Assembly: GCA_920105625.2 (NCBI GenBank)
Contig: OV050030.1
Location: 193,683,887-193,747,886, forward strand
Reading direction: 5' to 3'
DNA length: 64,000 nt
Origin: Clusia tigrina
Lineage: Eukaryota; Arthropoda; Insecta; Diptera; Clusiidae
In this document: positions 23,501-36,676 of the stretch, piece after piece
Layout: each line of letters begins with the position of its first letter
How positions within the stretch are numbered: the stretch's first letter is position 1
Notes under the pieces: generated by a model
The model's database searches: none
Seen by the model: only the letters and a program-made list of their open reading frames with translations
What the model was told of the DNA's origin: nothing
Made by a program: the position numbers and the translations under genes

Positions 23501-26149
23501 AACCCTATCTGTCTCAGTCGGCGTCGGAGCCTCTGTCAGCGTCTCTGTAGGCGTCTCAGTCCCTGCCGCTGTCGATTGGGGTGGTCTGCTGGCTTCTCTA
23601 TGCCTATATCTACCCCTATCTGCCTCAATCGGCGTCTCAGTCGGCGTCGCAGCCTCTGTCAGCGTCTCTGTAGGCATCTCAGTCGCTGCCGCTGTCGATT
23701 GGGGGGCCTGCTGCCGTCTCTATGCCTATATCTACATCTATCTGCCTCATTCGGCGTCTCAGTCGGCGTCGCAGCCCCTGTCAGCATCTCTGTACGCGTC
23801 TCAGTCGCTGCCGCTGTCTATTGGGGGGTCTGCTGCCTTCTCTAGGCCTGTATCTACCCCTATCTGCTTGAGTCGGCGTCTCAGTCGGCGTCGCAGTCTC
23901 TGTCAATGTCTCTGTAGACGTCTCAGTCGCTGCCGCTGTGGATTGGGGGGTCTGCTGCTTTCTCTATGCCTCTATCTACTCCTGTCTGCCTCAGTCGGCG
24001 TCGCAGCCTCTGTCAGCGTCTCTATAATAGTCTCAGGCGATGCCGCTGTCGATTGGTGGTTCTGCTGCCTTCTAGATTCCTGTATCTACGCCTATCTGCC
24101 TCAGTCGCCGTCTCAGTCGGCGTCGCTGTAGGCGTCTCAATCGCTGTCGATTGGGGGGATCTGCTGCCTTCTCTATACCTATATCTACCCCTATCTGCCT
24201 CAGTCAGCGTCTCAGTCGGCATCGCGGCCTCTGTCAGCGTCTCTGTAGGCGTCTCAGTCGCTACCGCTGTCCATTGGGGGGTCTGCTGCCTTCTCTATGC
24301 CTATATCTACCACTATCTGCCTCAGTCGGCGTCTCAGTCGGCCTCTCAGTCGGCGTCGCAGCCTCTGTCAGCGTCTCTGTAGGCGTCTCAGTCGCTGCCG
24401 CTGTGGATTGGGGGGGGGGGGCTGCTGCATTCTCTATGCCTATATATACACCTATCTGCCTCAGTCGGCGTCGCAGCCTCTGTCAGCGTATCTGTAGGCG
24501 TCTCAGTCGCTGCCGCTGTCGATTGGGGCGTCTGCTGCCTTCTCTATGCATAGATCTGCCCCTATCTGCCTCAGTCGGCATCGCAACCTCTGTCAGCGTC
24601 TCTGTAGGCGTCTCAGTCGCTGCCGCTTTCGATTGGGGAGTCTGCTGCCTTCTCTATGCATAGATCTGCCTCTATCTGCCTCAGTCGGCGTCGAAGCCCC
24701 TGTCAGCATTTCTGTAGCCGTCTTAGTCGCTGCCGCTGTCTATTGGTGGGTCTGCTGCCTTCTCTATGCCTATATCTACACCTATATGCGTCGCATCCTC
24801 TGCAAGCATCTCTGTAGGCGTCTCAGACGCTGTAGCTGTTGATTGGAAAGGTCTGCTGCCTTCTCTATGCCTTCTCTACCCCTATTTGCCTCAGTTCTCG
24901 TCTCAGTAGTCGCCGCAGCCTCTGTCTGCGTCAATGTAGGCGTCTCAGTGCCTCCCGCTGTCGTTTCGGGGGGTCTGTTACCTTCTCTATGCCTATATCT
25001 ACCCCTATCTGCCTCAGTAGGCGTCGCAGCCTCTGTCAGCGTCTCTGTAGGCGTCTCAGTGCCTCCCGCTGTCGTTTCGGGGGGTCTGTTACCTTCTCTA
25101 TGCCTATATCTACCCCTATCTGCCTCAGTAGGCGTCGCAGCCTCTGTCAGCGTCTCTGTAGGCATCTCAGTCGCTGCCGCTGTCGATTGGGGTGGTCTGC
25201 TGCCTTCTCTATTCCTATATCTACCCCTAACTGCCACAGTCGGTGTCTCAGTCAGCGTCACAGCCTTGTCAGCATATCTTTAGGCGTCTTAGTCACTGCC
25301 GCTGTCGTTTGGGGGTTCTGCTGCCTTCTCTATGCCTATATCTACCCCTATCTGCCTCAGTCGGCGTCGCAGCCTCTGTCAGCGTCAATGCAGGCGTCTC
25401 AGTCGCTGCCGCTGTCGATTGGGGGGTCTGCTGCCTTCTCTATGCCTGTATCTACCCCTATATGTCTCAGTCGGCGTCTCATTCGACGTCGCAGCCTCTG
25501 TCAGCATCTCTGTAGGCGTCTCAGTCGCTGCCGCTGTCGATTGGGGTGGTCTGCTGCATTCTCTATGCCTATATCTACCCCTATCTGCCTCAGTCGGCGT
25601 CACAGCCTCTGTCAGCGTCTCTGTAGCCGCCTCAGTCGATGCCGCTGTCGATTGGGGCGTCTGCTGCCTTTTCTATGCATAGATCTGCCCCTATTTGCCT
25701 CAGTTGTCGTCGCAGCCCCTGTCAGCATTTCTGTAGGCGTCTTAGAAGGTGCCGCTGTCTATTGGTGGGTCTGCTGCCTTCTCTATGCCTATATCTACGC
25801 CTATCTGCCTCAGTCGGCGTCACACCCTTTGCCAGCGTCTCTGTAGGCGCCTCAGTCGATGCCGCTGTCGATTGTGGGGTCTGCTGCCTACTCTATGCCT
25901 ATATGTACCCCTATCTGCCTCAGTTGGCGTCTCAGTCGGCGTCGCAGCCTCTGTCAGCGTCTCTGTAGGCGCTTCAGTCGCTGCCGCTGTCGATTGGGGG
26001 GTCTGCTGCCTGCTCTATGGCTATATCCACTCATATCTGCCTCAGTCGGCGTCGCAGCCTCTGTTAGCGTCTCTGTAGGCGTCTCAGTGGCTGCCGCTGT
26101 CCATTGGGGGGTCTGCTGCTTTTCTCTATGCCTGTATATACACCTATCT

Positions 26150-28780
26150 GCTTCAGTCGCCATCGCAGCCTCTGTCAGCGTCTTTGTACGCGTCTCAGGC
26201 GATGCCGCTGTCGATTGGGGGGTCTGCTGCCTTCTCTATGCCTATATCTACCCCTATTTGCCTCAGTCGGCGTCTCAGTCGGCATCGCAGCCTCTGTCAG
26301 CGTCTCTGTAGGCGTCTCAGTCGCTGCCGCTGTCCATTGAGGGGTCAGCTGCCTTCTCTATGCCTATATCTACTCCTCTCTGCCTCAGTCGGCGTTTCAG
26401 TCGGAGTCGCAGCCTCTTTCAGCGTCTCTCTACGCGTCTCAGACGATGTTGCTGTCGATTGGGGGGTCTGCTGCCTTCTCTATGCCTGTATCTACGCCTA
26501 TCTGCTTCATTCGGCGTCTCAGTCGGCGTCTCTGTAGGCATCTCAGTCGGTGTCGATTGGGGGGGTCTGCTGCCTTCTCTATGTATATATCTACCCCAAC
26601 ATGCCTCAGTCGGGATCGCAGCCTCTTTCAGCGTCTATCTACGCGTCTCAGGCTTTGTTGCTGTCGATTGGGGGGTCTGATGCCTTCTCTATGCCTGTAT
26701 CTACGCCTATCTGCCTCATTCGTCGTCTCAGTCGGCGTCTCAGTCGGCGTCGCAGCCTCTGTCAGCGTCTCTGTAGGCGTTTCAGTCGCTGCCGCTGTCG
26801 ATTGGGGGGTCTGCTGCCTGCTCTATGGCTATATCCAACCCTATCTGCCTCAGTCGGCGTCGGAGCCTCTGTCAGCGTCTCTGTAGGCGTCTCAGTCGCT
26901 GCCGCTGTCGATTGGGGTGGTCTGCTGGCTTCTCTATGCCTATATCTACCCCTATCTGCCTCAATCGGCGTCTCAGTCGGCGTCGCAGCCTCTGTCAGCG
27001 TCTCTGTAGGCGTCTCAGTCGCTGCCGCTGTCGATTGGGGGGGCCTGCTGCCGTCTCTATGCCTATATCTACCCCTTTCTGCCTCAGTCGGCGTCTCAGT
27101 CGGCGTCGCAGCCCCTGTCAGCATCTCTGTACGCGTCTCAGTCGCTGCCGCTGTCTATTGGGGGGTCTGCTGCCTTCTCTATGAGTGTATCTGCCCCTAT
27201 CTGCTTGAATCGGCGTCTCAGTCGGCGTCGCAGTCTCTGTCAATGTCTCTGTAGACGTCTCAGTCGCTGCCGCTGTCCATTGGGGGGTCTGCTGCTTTTC
27301 TCTATGCCTGTATATACACCTATCTGCTTCAGTCGGCGTCGCAGCCTCTGTCAGTGTCTCTGTAGACGTCTCTGTAGGCGTTTCAGTCGCTGCCGCTGTC
27401 CATTGGGGGGTATGCTGCCTACTCTATGCCTATATCTACCCCTATCTGCGTCAGTCGGCGTCTCAGTCGGCGTCGCAGCCTCTGTCAGCGTCTTTGTACG
27501 CGTCTCAGGCGATGCCGCTGTCGATTGGGGGGTCTGCTGCCTTCTCTATGCCTATATCTACCCATATTTGCCTCAGTCGGCGTCTCAGTCGGCATCGCAG
27601 CCTCTGTCAGCGTCTCTGTAGGCGTCTCAGTCGCTGCCGCTGTCCATTGAGGGGTCAGCTGCCTTCTCTATGCCTATATCTACTCCTCTCTGCCTCAGTC
27701 GACGTTTCAGTCGGAGTCGCAGCCTCTTTCAGCGTCTCTCTACGCGTCTCAGACGATGTTGCTGTCGATTGGGGGGTCTGCTGCCTTCTCTATGCCTGTA
27801 TCTACGCCTATCTGCCTCATTCGGCGTCTCAGTCGGCGTCTCTGTAGGCATCTCAGTCGGTGTCGATTAGGAGGGTCTGCTGCCTTCTCTATGTATATAT
27901 CTACCCCAACATGCCTCAGTCGGGATCGCAGCCTCTTTCAGCGTCTATCTACGCGTCTCAGGCTTTGTTGCTGTCGATTGGGGGGTCTGATGCCTTCTCT
28001 ATGCCTGTATCTACGCCTATCTGCCTCATTCGTCGTCTCAGTCGGCGTCTCAGTCGGCGTCTCAGTCGGCGTCGCAGCCTCTGTCAGCGTCTCTGTAGGC
28101 GTTTCAGTCGCTGCCGCTGTCGATTGGGGGGTCTGCTGCCTGCTCTATGGATATATCCAACCCTATCTGCCTCAGTCGGCGTCGGAGCCTCTGTCAGCGT
28201 CTCTGTAGGCGTCTCAGTCGCTGCCGCTGTCGATTGGGGGGCCTGCTGCCGTCTCTATGCCTATATCTACATCTATCTGCCTCATTCGGCGTCTCAGTCG
28301 GCGTCGCAGCCCCTGTCAGCATCTCTGTACGCGTCTCAGTCGCTGCCGCTGTCTATTGGGGGGTCTGCTGCCTTCTCTGTGCCTGTATCTACCCCTATCT
28401 GCTTGAGTCGGCGTCTCAGTCGGCGTCGCAGTCTCTGTCAATGTCTCTGTAGACGTCTCAGTCGCTGCCGCTGTGGATTGGGGGGTCTGCTGCTTTCTCT
28501 ATGCCTCTATCTACTCCTGTCTGCCTCAGTCGGCGTCGCAGCCTCTGTCAGCGTCTCTATAATAGTCTCAGGCGATGCCGCTGTCGATTGGTGGTTTTGC
28601 TGCCTTCTATATTCCTGTATCTACGCCTATCTGCCTCAGTCGCCGTCTCAGTCGGCGTCGCTGTAGGCGTCTCAATCGCTGTTGATTGGGGTGGTCTGCT
28701 GCCTTCTCTATGCTTATATGCACCCCTATCTGCCTCAATCGGCGTCTCAGTCGACGTCGCAGACTCTGTCAGCGTCTCTG
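26150..28780 (+). repeat. 1310-bp tandem duplication
   Basis: Markers at 26184, 26360, 26446 and 26550 recur at 27494, 27670, 27756 and 27860, all 1310 bases on. The offset becomes 1322 at 26825/28147 because the second copy gained one 12-mer near 28050. This duplication is absent from the first 11.3-kb unit and explains part of the extra length of the second. Confidence 0.8.
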
Positions 28781-30333
28781 TAGGCGTCTCAGTCGCTACC
28801 GCTGTCCATTGGGGGGTCTGCTGCCTTCTCTATGCCTATATCTACCACTATCTGCCTCAGTCGGCGTATCATTCGGTATCGCAGCCTCTGTCAGCGTCTA
28901 TGTAGGCGTCTTAGTCGCTGCCGCTGTCGATTGGGGTGGTCTGCTGCCTTCTCTATGCTTATATGCACCCCTATCTGCCTCAATCGGCGTCTCAGTCGGC
29001 GTCGCAGACTCTGTCAGCGTCTCTGTAGGCGTCTCAGTAGCTGCAGCTGTCGATTGGGGGTCTGCTGCCTTCTCTATACCTATATCGACCCCTATCCGCC
29101 CCAGTCGGCGTCTCAGTCGGCGTCTCAGTCGGCGTCGCAGCCTCTGTCAGCGTCTCTGTAGGCTTCTCAGTCGCTGCCGCTGTCGATTGGAAGGTCTGCT
29201 GCCTTCTCTATGCCAATATCAACCTCTATCTGCCTCATTCGGCGTCTCAGTCGGCCTCTCAGTCGGCGTCGGAGCCTCTGTCAGCGTCTCTGTAGGCGTC
29301 TCAGTCGCTGCCGCTGTCGATTGGGGTGGTCTGCTGGCTTCTCTATGCCTATATCTACCCCTATCTGCCTCAATCGGCGTCTCAGTCGGCGTCGCAGCCT
29401 CTGTCAGCGTCTCTGTAGGCGTCTCAGTCGCTGCCGCTGTCGATTGGGGGGCCTGCTGCCGTCTCTATGCCTATATCTACCCCTATCTGCCTCAGTCAGC
29501 GTCTCAGTCAGCGTCTCAGTCGGCGTCGCAGCCCCTGTCAGCATTTCTGTACGCGTCTCAGTCGCTGCCGCTGTCTATTGGGGGGTCTGCTGCCTTCTCT
29601 ATGCCTGTATCTTCCCCTATCTGCTTGAGTCGGCGTCTCAGTCGGCGTCGCAGTCTCTGTCAATGTCTCTGTAGGCGTCTCAGTCGCTGCCGCTTTCCAT
29701 TGGGGGGTCTGCTGCCTTCTCTATGCCTATATCTACCACTATCTGCCTCAGCCGGCGTCTCAGTCGGAGTCGCAGCCTCTGTCAGCGTCTCTTTAGGCGT
29801 CTCAGTAGCTGCAGCTGTCGATTGGGGGTCTGCTGCCTTCTCTATGCCAATATATACCCCTATCTGCCTAAATCGGCGTCTCAGTCGGCGTCGCAGCCTC
29901 TGTCAGCGTCTCTGTAGGCGTCTCAGTCGCTGCCGCTGTCGATTGGAGGGTCTGCTGCCTTCTCTATGCCTGTATCTACGCCTATCTGCTTCAGTCGGCG
30001 TCTCAGTCGTCGTTGCTGTAGGCGTCTCAATCTCTGTCGATTTGGGGGTCTGCTGCCTTCTCTATGCCTATATCTACCCCTATCTGCCTCAGTCGGCGTC
30101 TCAGTCGGCATCGCAGCCTCTGTCAGCGTCTCTGTAGGCGTCTCAGTCGCTGCCGCTTTCCATTAGGGGGGTCTGCTGCCTTCTCTATGCCTATATCTAC
30201 CACTATCTGCCTCAGTCGGCGTCTCAGTCGGCGTCGCAACCTCTGTCAGCGTCTCTGTAGACGTCTCAGTAGCTGCCGCTGTCGATTGGGGGTCTGCTGC
30301 CTTCTCTATACCTATATCGACACCTATCCGCCC

Positions 30334-30429
30334 CAGTCGGCGTCTCAGTCGGCTTCTCAGTCGGCGTCTCTCTCGGCGGCTCAGTCGGTGTCTCAGTCGG
30401 CGTATCAGTCGGCGTCTCAGTCGCCGTCG
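30334..30429 (+). repeat. Degenerate 12-bp subrepeat expansion, about 8 copies
   Basis: Eight 12-base units follow ctatccgcccc, several with substitutions (ggcttct, ctctcggcggct, ggcgtat). The degeneracy suggests an older expansion than the perfect six-copy tracts at 6016 and 17318. Confidence 0.85.
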
Positions 30430-30869
30430 CAGCCTCTGTCAGCATCTCGCTACGCGTCTCAGGCGATGCCGCTGTTGATTGAGGGGTCTGCTGCCTTCTC
30501 TATGCCTGTATCTACGCCTATCTGCCTCAGTCGGCGTCTCAGTCGGCGTCGCTGTAGGCGTCTCAATCGCTGTCGATTGGAGGGTCTGCTGCTTTCTCTT
30601 TGCCTATATCTACCCCTATCTGCCTCAGTCGTCGTCTCAGTCGGCATCGCAGCCTCTGTGAGCGTCTCTGTAGGCGTTTCAGTCGCTGCCGCTGTCCATT
30701 GGGGGGTCTGCTGCCTTCTCTATGCCTATATCTACAACTATCTGCCTCAGTCGGCATCTCAGTAGGCGTCGCAACCTCTGTCAGGGTCTCTGTAGACGTC
30801 TCAGTCGCTGCCGCTGTCGATTGGAGGGTCTGCTGCCTTCACTATGCCAATATCTACATCTATCTTCCT

Positions 30870-30941
30870 CAGTCGGCGTCTCAGTCGGCGTCTCAGTCGG
30901 CGTCTCAGTCGGTGTCTTAGTCGGCGTCTCAGTCGGCGTCT
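30870..30941 (+). repeat. 12-bp subrepeat expansion, 6 copies
   Basis: Six units of cagtcggcgtct occur, two with single changes (cagtcggtgtct, tagtcggcgtct). They follow tctatcttcct and end at tcagtcgattccg. Confidence 0.88.
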
Positions 30942-31044
30942 CAGTCGATTCCGCTGTCGATTGGGGGGTCTGCTGCCGCCTCTATGCCCATATCTACCCC
31001 TATCTGCCTCTGTCGGCGTCTCAGTGGGCGTCGCAGCCTCTGTC

Positions 31045-33600
31045 AGCATCTCTGTACGCGTCTCAGTCGCTGCCGCTGTTGATTGGGGGGTCTGCTGCCT
31101 TCTATATGCCTGTATCCACCCCTATCTGCTTCAGTCGGCGTCTCAGTCGGCGTCGCAGCCTCTGTCAGCGTTTCTGTACGAGTCTCAGGCGATGCCTCTG
31201 TCGATTGGGGGCTCTGCTGCCTTCTCTATGCCTGTATCTACGCCTATCTGCCACAGTCGGCGTCTCAGTCGGTGTCGCTGTAGGCGTCTCAATCGCTGTC
31301 GATTGGGGGGGTCTGCTGCCTTCTCTATGCCTATATCTACCCCTATCTGCGTCAGTCGGCGTCTAAGTCGGCATCGCAGCCTCTGTCAGCGTCTCTGTAG
31401 GCGTCTCAGTCGCTGCCGCTGTCCATTGGGGGGTCTGCTGCCTTCTCTATGCCTATATCTACCACTATCTGCCACAGTCGGCGTCTCAGTCGGCGTCGCA
31501 GCCTCTGTCAGCGTTTCTGTAGGCGTCTCAGTAGCTGCCGATGTCGTTTGGGGGTCTGCTGCCTTCTCTATGCCTATATCTACCCCTACACGCCCCAGTC
31601 GGCGGTGCAGCCTCTGTCAGCGTCTCTGTAGGCGTCTCAGTCGCTGCCGCTGTCGATTGGGGGGTCTGCTGCCTTCTCTATGTCTGTATCTACCCCTATC
31701 TGCCTAAGTCGGCGTCTCAATCGGCGTCGCTGTAGGCGTCTCTGTCGCTGTCGATTGGGGGGGCTGCTGCCTTTTCTATGCCTATATCTACCCCTATCTG
31801 CCTCAGTCGGCATCTCAGTCAGCATTACAGCCTCTGTCAGCGTCTCTGTACGCGTCTCAGTTGATGCCGCTGTCGATTGGGGGGTCTGCTGCCTTCTCTA
31901 TGCCTGTATCTAACCCTATCTGACCCAGTAGGCGTCTCAGCCGACGTCGCTGTAGGCGTCTCTGTCGCAGTCGATTGGGGGGTCTGCTGCCTACTCTATG
32001 CCTATATGTACCCCTATCTGCCTCAGTTGGCGTCTCAGTCGGCGTCGCAGCCTCTGTCAGCGTCTCTGTAGGCGCTTCAGTCGCTGCCGCTGTCGATTGG
32101 GGGGTCTGCTGCCTGCTCTATGGCTATATCCACCCCTATCTGCCTCAGTCGGCGTCGCAGCCTCTGTCAGCTTCTCTGTAGGCGTCTCAGTGGCTGCCGC
32201 TGTCCATTGGGGGGTCTGCTGCTTTTCTCTATGCCTGTATATACGCCTATCTGCTTCAGTCGGCGTCGCAGCCTCTGTCAGTGTCTCTGTAGACGTCTCT
32301 GTAGGCGTTTCAGTCGCTGCCGCTGTCCATTGGGGGTATGCTGCCTTCTCTATGCCTATATCTACCCCTATCTGCGTCAGTTGGCGTCTCAGTCGGCGTC
32401 GCAGCCTCTGTCAGCGTCTCTCTACGCGTCTCAGACGATGTTGCTGTCGATTGGGGGGTCTGCTGCCTTCTCTATGCCTGTATCTATGCCTATCTGCCTC
32501 ATTCGGCGTCTCAGTCGGCATCGCAGTCTCTGTCAGCGTATCTGTAGGCGTCTCAGTCGCCGCCGCTGTCTATTGAGGGGTCAGCTGCCTTCTCTATGCC
32601 TATATCTACTCCTCTCTGCCTCAGTCGACGTTTCAGTTGGAGTCGCAGCCTCTTTCAGCGTCTCTCTACGCGTCTCAGACGATGTTGCTGTCGATTGGGG
32701 GGTCTGCTGCCTTCTCTATGCCTGTATCTACGCCTATCTGCCTCAGTCGCCGTCTCAGTCGGCGTCGCTGTAGGCGTCTCAATCGCTGTCGATTGGGGGG
32801 GTCTGCTGCCTTCTCTATACCTATATCTACCCCTATCTGCCTCAGTCAGCGTCTCAGTCGGCATCGCGGCCTCTGTCAGCGTCTTTGTAGGCGTCTCAGT
32901 CGCTACCGCTGTCCATTGGGGGGTCTGCTGCCTTCTCTATGCTTATATGCACCCCTATCTGCCTCAATCGGCGTCTCAGTCGACGTCGCAGACTCTGTCA
33001 GCGTCTCTGTAGGCGTCTCAGTAGCTGCAGCTGTCGATTGGGGGTCTGCTGCCTTCTCTATACCTATATCGACCCCTATCCGCCCCAGTCGGCGTCTCAG
33101 TCGGCGTCTCAGTCGGCGTCGAAGCCTCTGCCAGCGTCTCTGTAGGCTTCTCAGTCGCTGCCGCTGTCGATTGGAAGGTCTGCTGCCTTCTCTATGCCAA
33201 TATCTACCTCTATCTGCCTCATTCGGCGTCTCAGTCGGCCTCTCAGTCGGCGTCGCAGCCTCTGTCAGCGTCTCTGTAGGCGTCTCAGTCGCTGCCGCTG
33301 TCGATTGGGGGGGGGGGCTGCTGCATTCTCTATGCCTATATATACACCTATCTGCCTCAGTCGGCGTCGCAGCCCCTGTCAGCGTATATGTAGGCGTCTC
33401 AGTCGCTGCCGCTGTCGATTGGGGCGTCTGCTGCCTTCTCTATGCATAGATCTGCCCCTATCTGCCTCAGTCGGCATCGCAACCTCTGTCAGCGTCTCTG
33501 TAGGCGTCTCAGTCGCTGCCGCTTTCGATTGGGGAGTCTGCTGCTTTCTCTATGCATAGATCTGCCTCTATCTGCCTCAGTCGGCGTCGCAGCCCCTGTC
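31045..33600 (+). repeat. 2.56-kb higher-order repeat, copy 1
   Basis: The markers tatccacccctatctgcttc, cctacacgccccagtcggcg and tctaaccctatctgacccag recur in copy 2 with an offset of 2556 to 2557 bases. A 208-base difference appears towards the end, where copy 2 has extra monomers. Confidence 0.85.
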
Positions 33601-36365
33601 AGCATTTCTGTACGCGTCTCAGTCGCTGCCGCTGTTGATTGGGGGGTCTGCTGCCTTCTATATGCCTGTATCCACCCCTATCTGCTTCAGTCGGCGTCTC
33701 AGTCGGCGTCGCAGCCTCTGTCAGCGTTTCTGTACGAGTCTCAGGCGATGCCTCTGTCGATTGGGGGCTCTGCTGCCTTCTCTATGCCTGTATCTACGCC
33801 TATCTGCCACAGTCGGCGTCTCAGTCGGTGTCGCTGTAGGCGTCTCAATCGCTGTCGATTGGCGGGGTCTGCTGCCTTCTCTATGCCTATATCTACCCCT
33901 ATCTGCGTCAGTCGGCGTCTAAGTCGGCATCGCAGCCTCTGTCAGCGTCTCTGTAGGCGTCTCAGTCGCTGCCGCTGTCCATTGGGGGGTCTGCTGCCTT
34001 CTCTATGCCTATATCTACCACTATCTGCCACAGTCGGCGTCTCAGTCGGCGTCGCAGCCTCTGTCAGCGTTTCTGTAGGCGTCTCAGTAGCTGCCGATGT
34101 CGTTTGGGGGTCTGCTGCCTTCTCTATGCCTATATCTACCCCTACACGCCCCAGTCGGCGGTGCAGCCTCTGTCAGCGTCTCTGTAGGCGTCTCAGTCGC
34201 TGCCGCTGTCGATTGGGGGGTCTGCTGCCTTCTCTATGTCTGTATCTACCCCTATCTGCCTAAGTCGGCGTCTCAATCGGCGTCGCTGTAGGCGTCTCTG
34301 TCGCTGTCGATTGGGGGGGGCTGCTGCCTTTTCTATGCCTATATCTACCCCTATCTGCCTCAGTCGGCATCTCAGTCAGCATTACAGCCTCTGTCAGCGT
34401 CTCTGTACGCGTCTCAGTTGATGCCGCTGTCGATTGGGGGGTCTGCTGCCTTCTCTATGCCTGTATCTAACCCTATCTGACCCAGTAGGCGTCTCAGCCG
34501 ACGTCGCTGTAGGCGTCTCTGTCGCAGTCGATTGGGGGGTCTGCTGCCTACTCTATGCCTATATGTACCCCTATCTGCCTCAGTTGGCGTCTCAGTCGGC
34601 GTCGCAGCCTCTGTCAGCGTCTCTGTAGGCGCTTCAGTCGCTGCCGCTGTCGATTGGGGTTCTGCTGCCTGCTCTATGGCTATATCCACCCCTATCTGCC
34701 TCAGTCGGCGTCGCAGCCTCTGTCAGCTTCTCTGTAGGCGTCTCAGTGGCTGCCGCTGTCCATTGGGGGGTCTGCTGCTTTTCTCTATGCCTGTATATAC
34801 GCCTATCTGCTTCAGTCGGCGTCGCAGCCTCTGTCAGTGTCTCTGTAGACGTCTCTGTAGGCGTTTCAGTCGCTGCCGCTGTCCATTGGGGGTATGCTGC
34901 CTTCTCTATGCCTATATCTACCCCTATCTGCGTCAGTTGGCGTCTCAGTCGGCGTCGCAGCCTCTGTCAGCGTCTTTGTACGCGTCTCAGGCGATGCCGC
35001 TGTCGATTGGGGGGTCTGCTGCCTTCTCTATGCCTATATCTACCCCTATTTGCCTCAGTCGGCGTCTCAGTCGGCATCGCAGTCTCTGTCAGCGTATCTG
35101 TAGGCGTCTCAGTCGCCGCCGCTGTCTATTGAGGGGTCAGCTGCCTTCTCTATGCCTATATCTACTCCTCTCTGCCTCAGTCGTCGTTTCAGTTGGAGTC
35201 GCAGCCTCTTTCAGCGTCTCTCTACGCGTCTCAGACGATGTTGCTGTCGATTGGGGGGTCTGCTGCCTTCTCTATGCCTGTATCTATGCCTATCTGCCTC
35301 ATTCGGCGTCTCAGTCGGCGTCTCTGTAGGCATCTCAGTCGGTGTCGATTGGGGGGTCTGCTGCTTTCTCTATGCCTCTATCTACTCCTGTCTGCCTCAG
35401 TCGGCGTCGCAGCCTCTGTCAGCGTCTCTATAATAGTCTCAGGCGATGCCGCTGTCGATTGGTGGTTCTGCTGCCTTCTATATTCCTGTATCTACGCCTA
35501 TCTGCCTCAGTCGCCGTCTCAGTCGGCGTCGCTGTAGGCGTCTCAATCGCTGTCGATTGGGGGGGTCTGCTGCCTTCTCTATACCTATATCTACCCCTAT
35601 CTGCCTCAGTCAGCGTCTCAGTCGGCATCGCGGCCTCTGTCAGCGTCTTTGTAGGCGTCTCAGTCGCTACCGCTGTCCATTGGGGGGTCTGCTGCCTTCT
35701 CTATGCTTATATGCACCCCTATCTGCCTCAATCGGCGTCTCAGTCGACGTCGCAGACTCTGTCAGCGTCTCTGTAGGCGTCTCAGTAGCTGCAGCTGTCG
35801 ATTGGGGGTCTGCTGCCTTCTCTATACCTATATCGACCCCTATCCGCCCCAGTCGGCGTCTCAGTCGGCGTCTCAGTCGGCGTCGAAGCCTCTGCCAGCG
35901 TCTCTGTAGGCTTCTCAGTCGCTGCCGCTGTCGATTGGAAGGTCTGCTGCCTTCTCTATGCCAATATCTACCTCTATCTGCCTCATTCGGCGTCTCAGTC
36001 GGCCTCTCAGTCGGCGTCGCAGCCTCTGTCAGCGTCTCTGTAGGCGTCTCAGTCGCTGCCGCTGTCGATTGGGGGGGGGGGGCTGCTGCATTCTCTATGC
36101 CTATATATACACCTATCTGCCTCAGTCGGCGTCGCAGCCCCTGTCAGCGTATATGTAGGCGTCTCAGTCGCTGCCGCTGTCGATTGGGGCGTCTGCTGCC
36201 TTCTCTATGCATAGATCTGCCCCTATCTGCCTCAGTCGGCATCGCAACCTCTGTCAGCGTCTCTGTAGGCGTCTCAGTCGCTGCCGCTTTCGATTGGGGA
36301 GTCTGCTGCTTTCTCTATGCATAGATCTGCCTCTATCTGCCTCAGTCGGCGTCGCAGCCCCTGTC
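33601..36365 (+). repeat. 2.56-kb higher-order repeat, copy 2
   Basis: This is a direct tandem copy of 31045-33600. It matches at offset 2556 to about 35.3 kb and at 2764 to 2765 afterwards, because of about two extra monomers near 35340-35500. G-run differences are also present (33317 versus 36071). Confidence 0.85.
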
Positions 36366-36600
36366 AGCATTTCTGTAGGCGTCTTAGTCGCTGCCGCTGT
36401 CTATTGGTGAGTCTGCTGCCTTCTCTATGCCTATATCTACCCGTATCTGCCTCAGTCGGTGTCTCAGTCAGAATCGCAGCCTTTGCCAGTGTCTCTGTAG
36501 GCGTCCCAGTCGCTGCCGCTGTCGGCATTTCTGTAGGCGTCTCAGTCGCTGCCGCTTTCGATTGGGGGGGGGTCTGCTGCCTTTTCTATGCCTATATATA
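36071..36600 (+). repeat. 952-bp-spaced duplication, unoccupied copy
   Basis: The stretch matches 37022-37550 monomer for monomer, including the ctatgcatagatctg monomers at 36206 and 36316 and the short monomer with gctgccgctgtcggcatttctg. Where its partner is interrupted by retrotransposon C, this copy runs straight on. Confidence 0.88.
36588..36600. repeat. Unoccupied (pre-insertion) target site
   Basis: The 13-mer atgcctatatata occurs once and is followed directly by cacctatctgcctcag. In copies A, B and C the same 13-mer occurs twice with the element between. The sequence on the left (ccttttctatgcc) and on the right (through gctgccgctgccaattggg) matches the outer flanks of the insertions. 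Confidence 0.88.
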
Positions 36601-36676
36601 CACCTATCTGCCTCAGTCGGCGTCGCAGCCTCTGTCAGCGTCTCTGTAGGCGTCTCAGTCGCTGCCGCTGCCAATT

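Larger units (their letters stand above)
16406..29330 (+). repeat. 11.3-kb higher-order unit, copy 2 (contains retrotransposon B; expanded)
   Basis: Copy 2 follows copy 1 directly in the same orientation. It matches copy 1 from 5104 onwards, including retrotransposon B in place of A. It is longer than copy 1, chiefly because of an extra 1310-bp tandem duplication at 26.15-28.78 kb. Similarity to copy 1 is lost near 29330. Confidence 0.8.

Noticed and set aside
28686..30137. Plus-strand open frame of 483 codons in the satellite
   Set aside because: It passes through consecutive monomers in different frames, so the encoded motifs change from SVSVGVSVAAAVDWG to SMPVSTPICLSRR without any conserved reading phase. 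The same holds for 15641-16882, 44326-45675 and 48454-49797.
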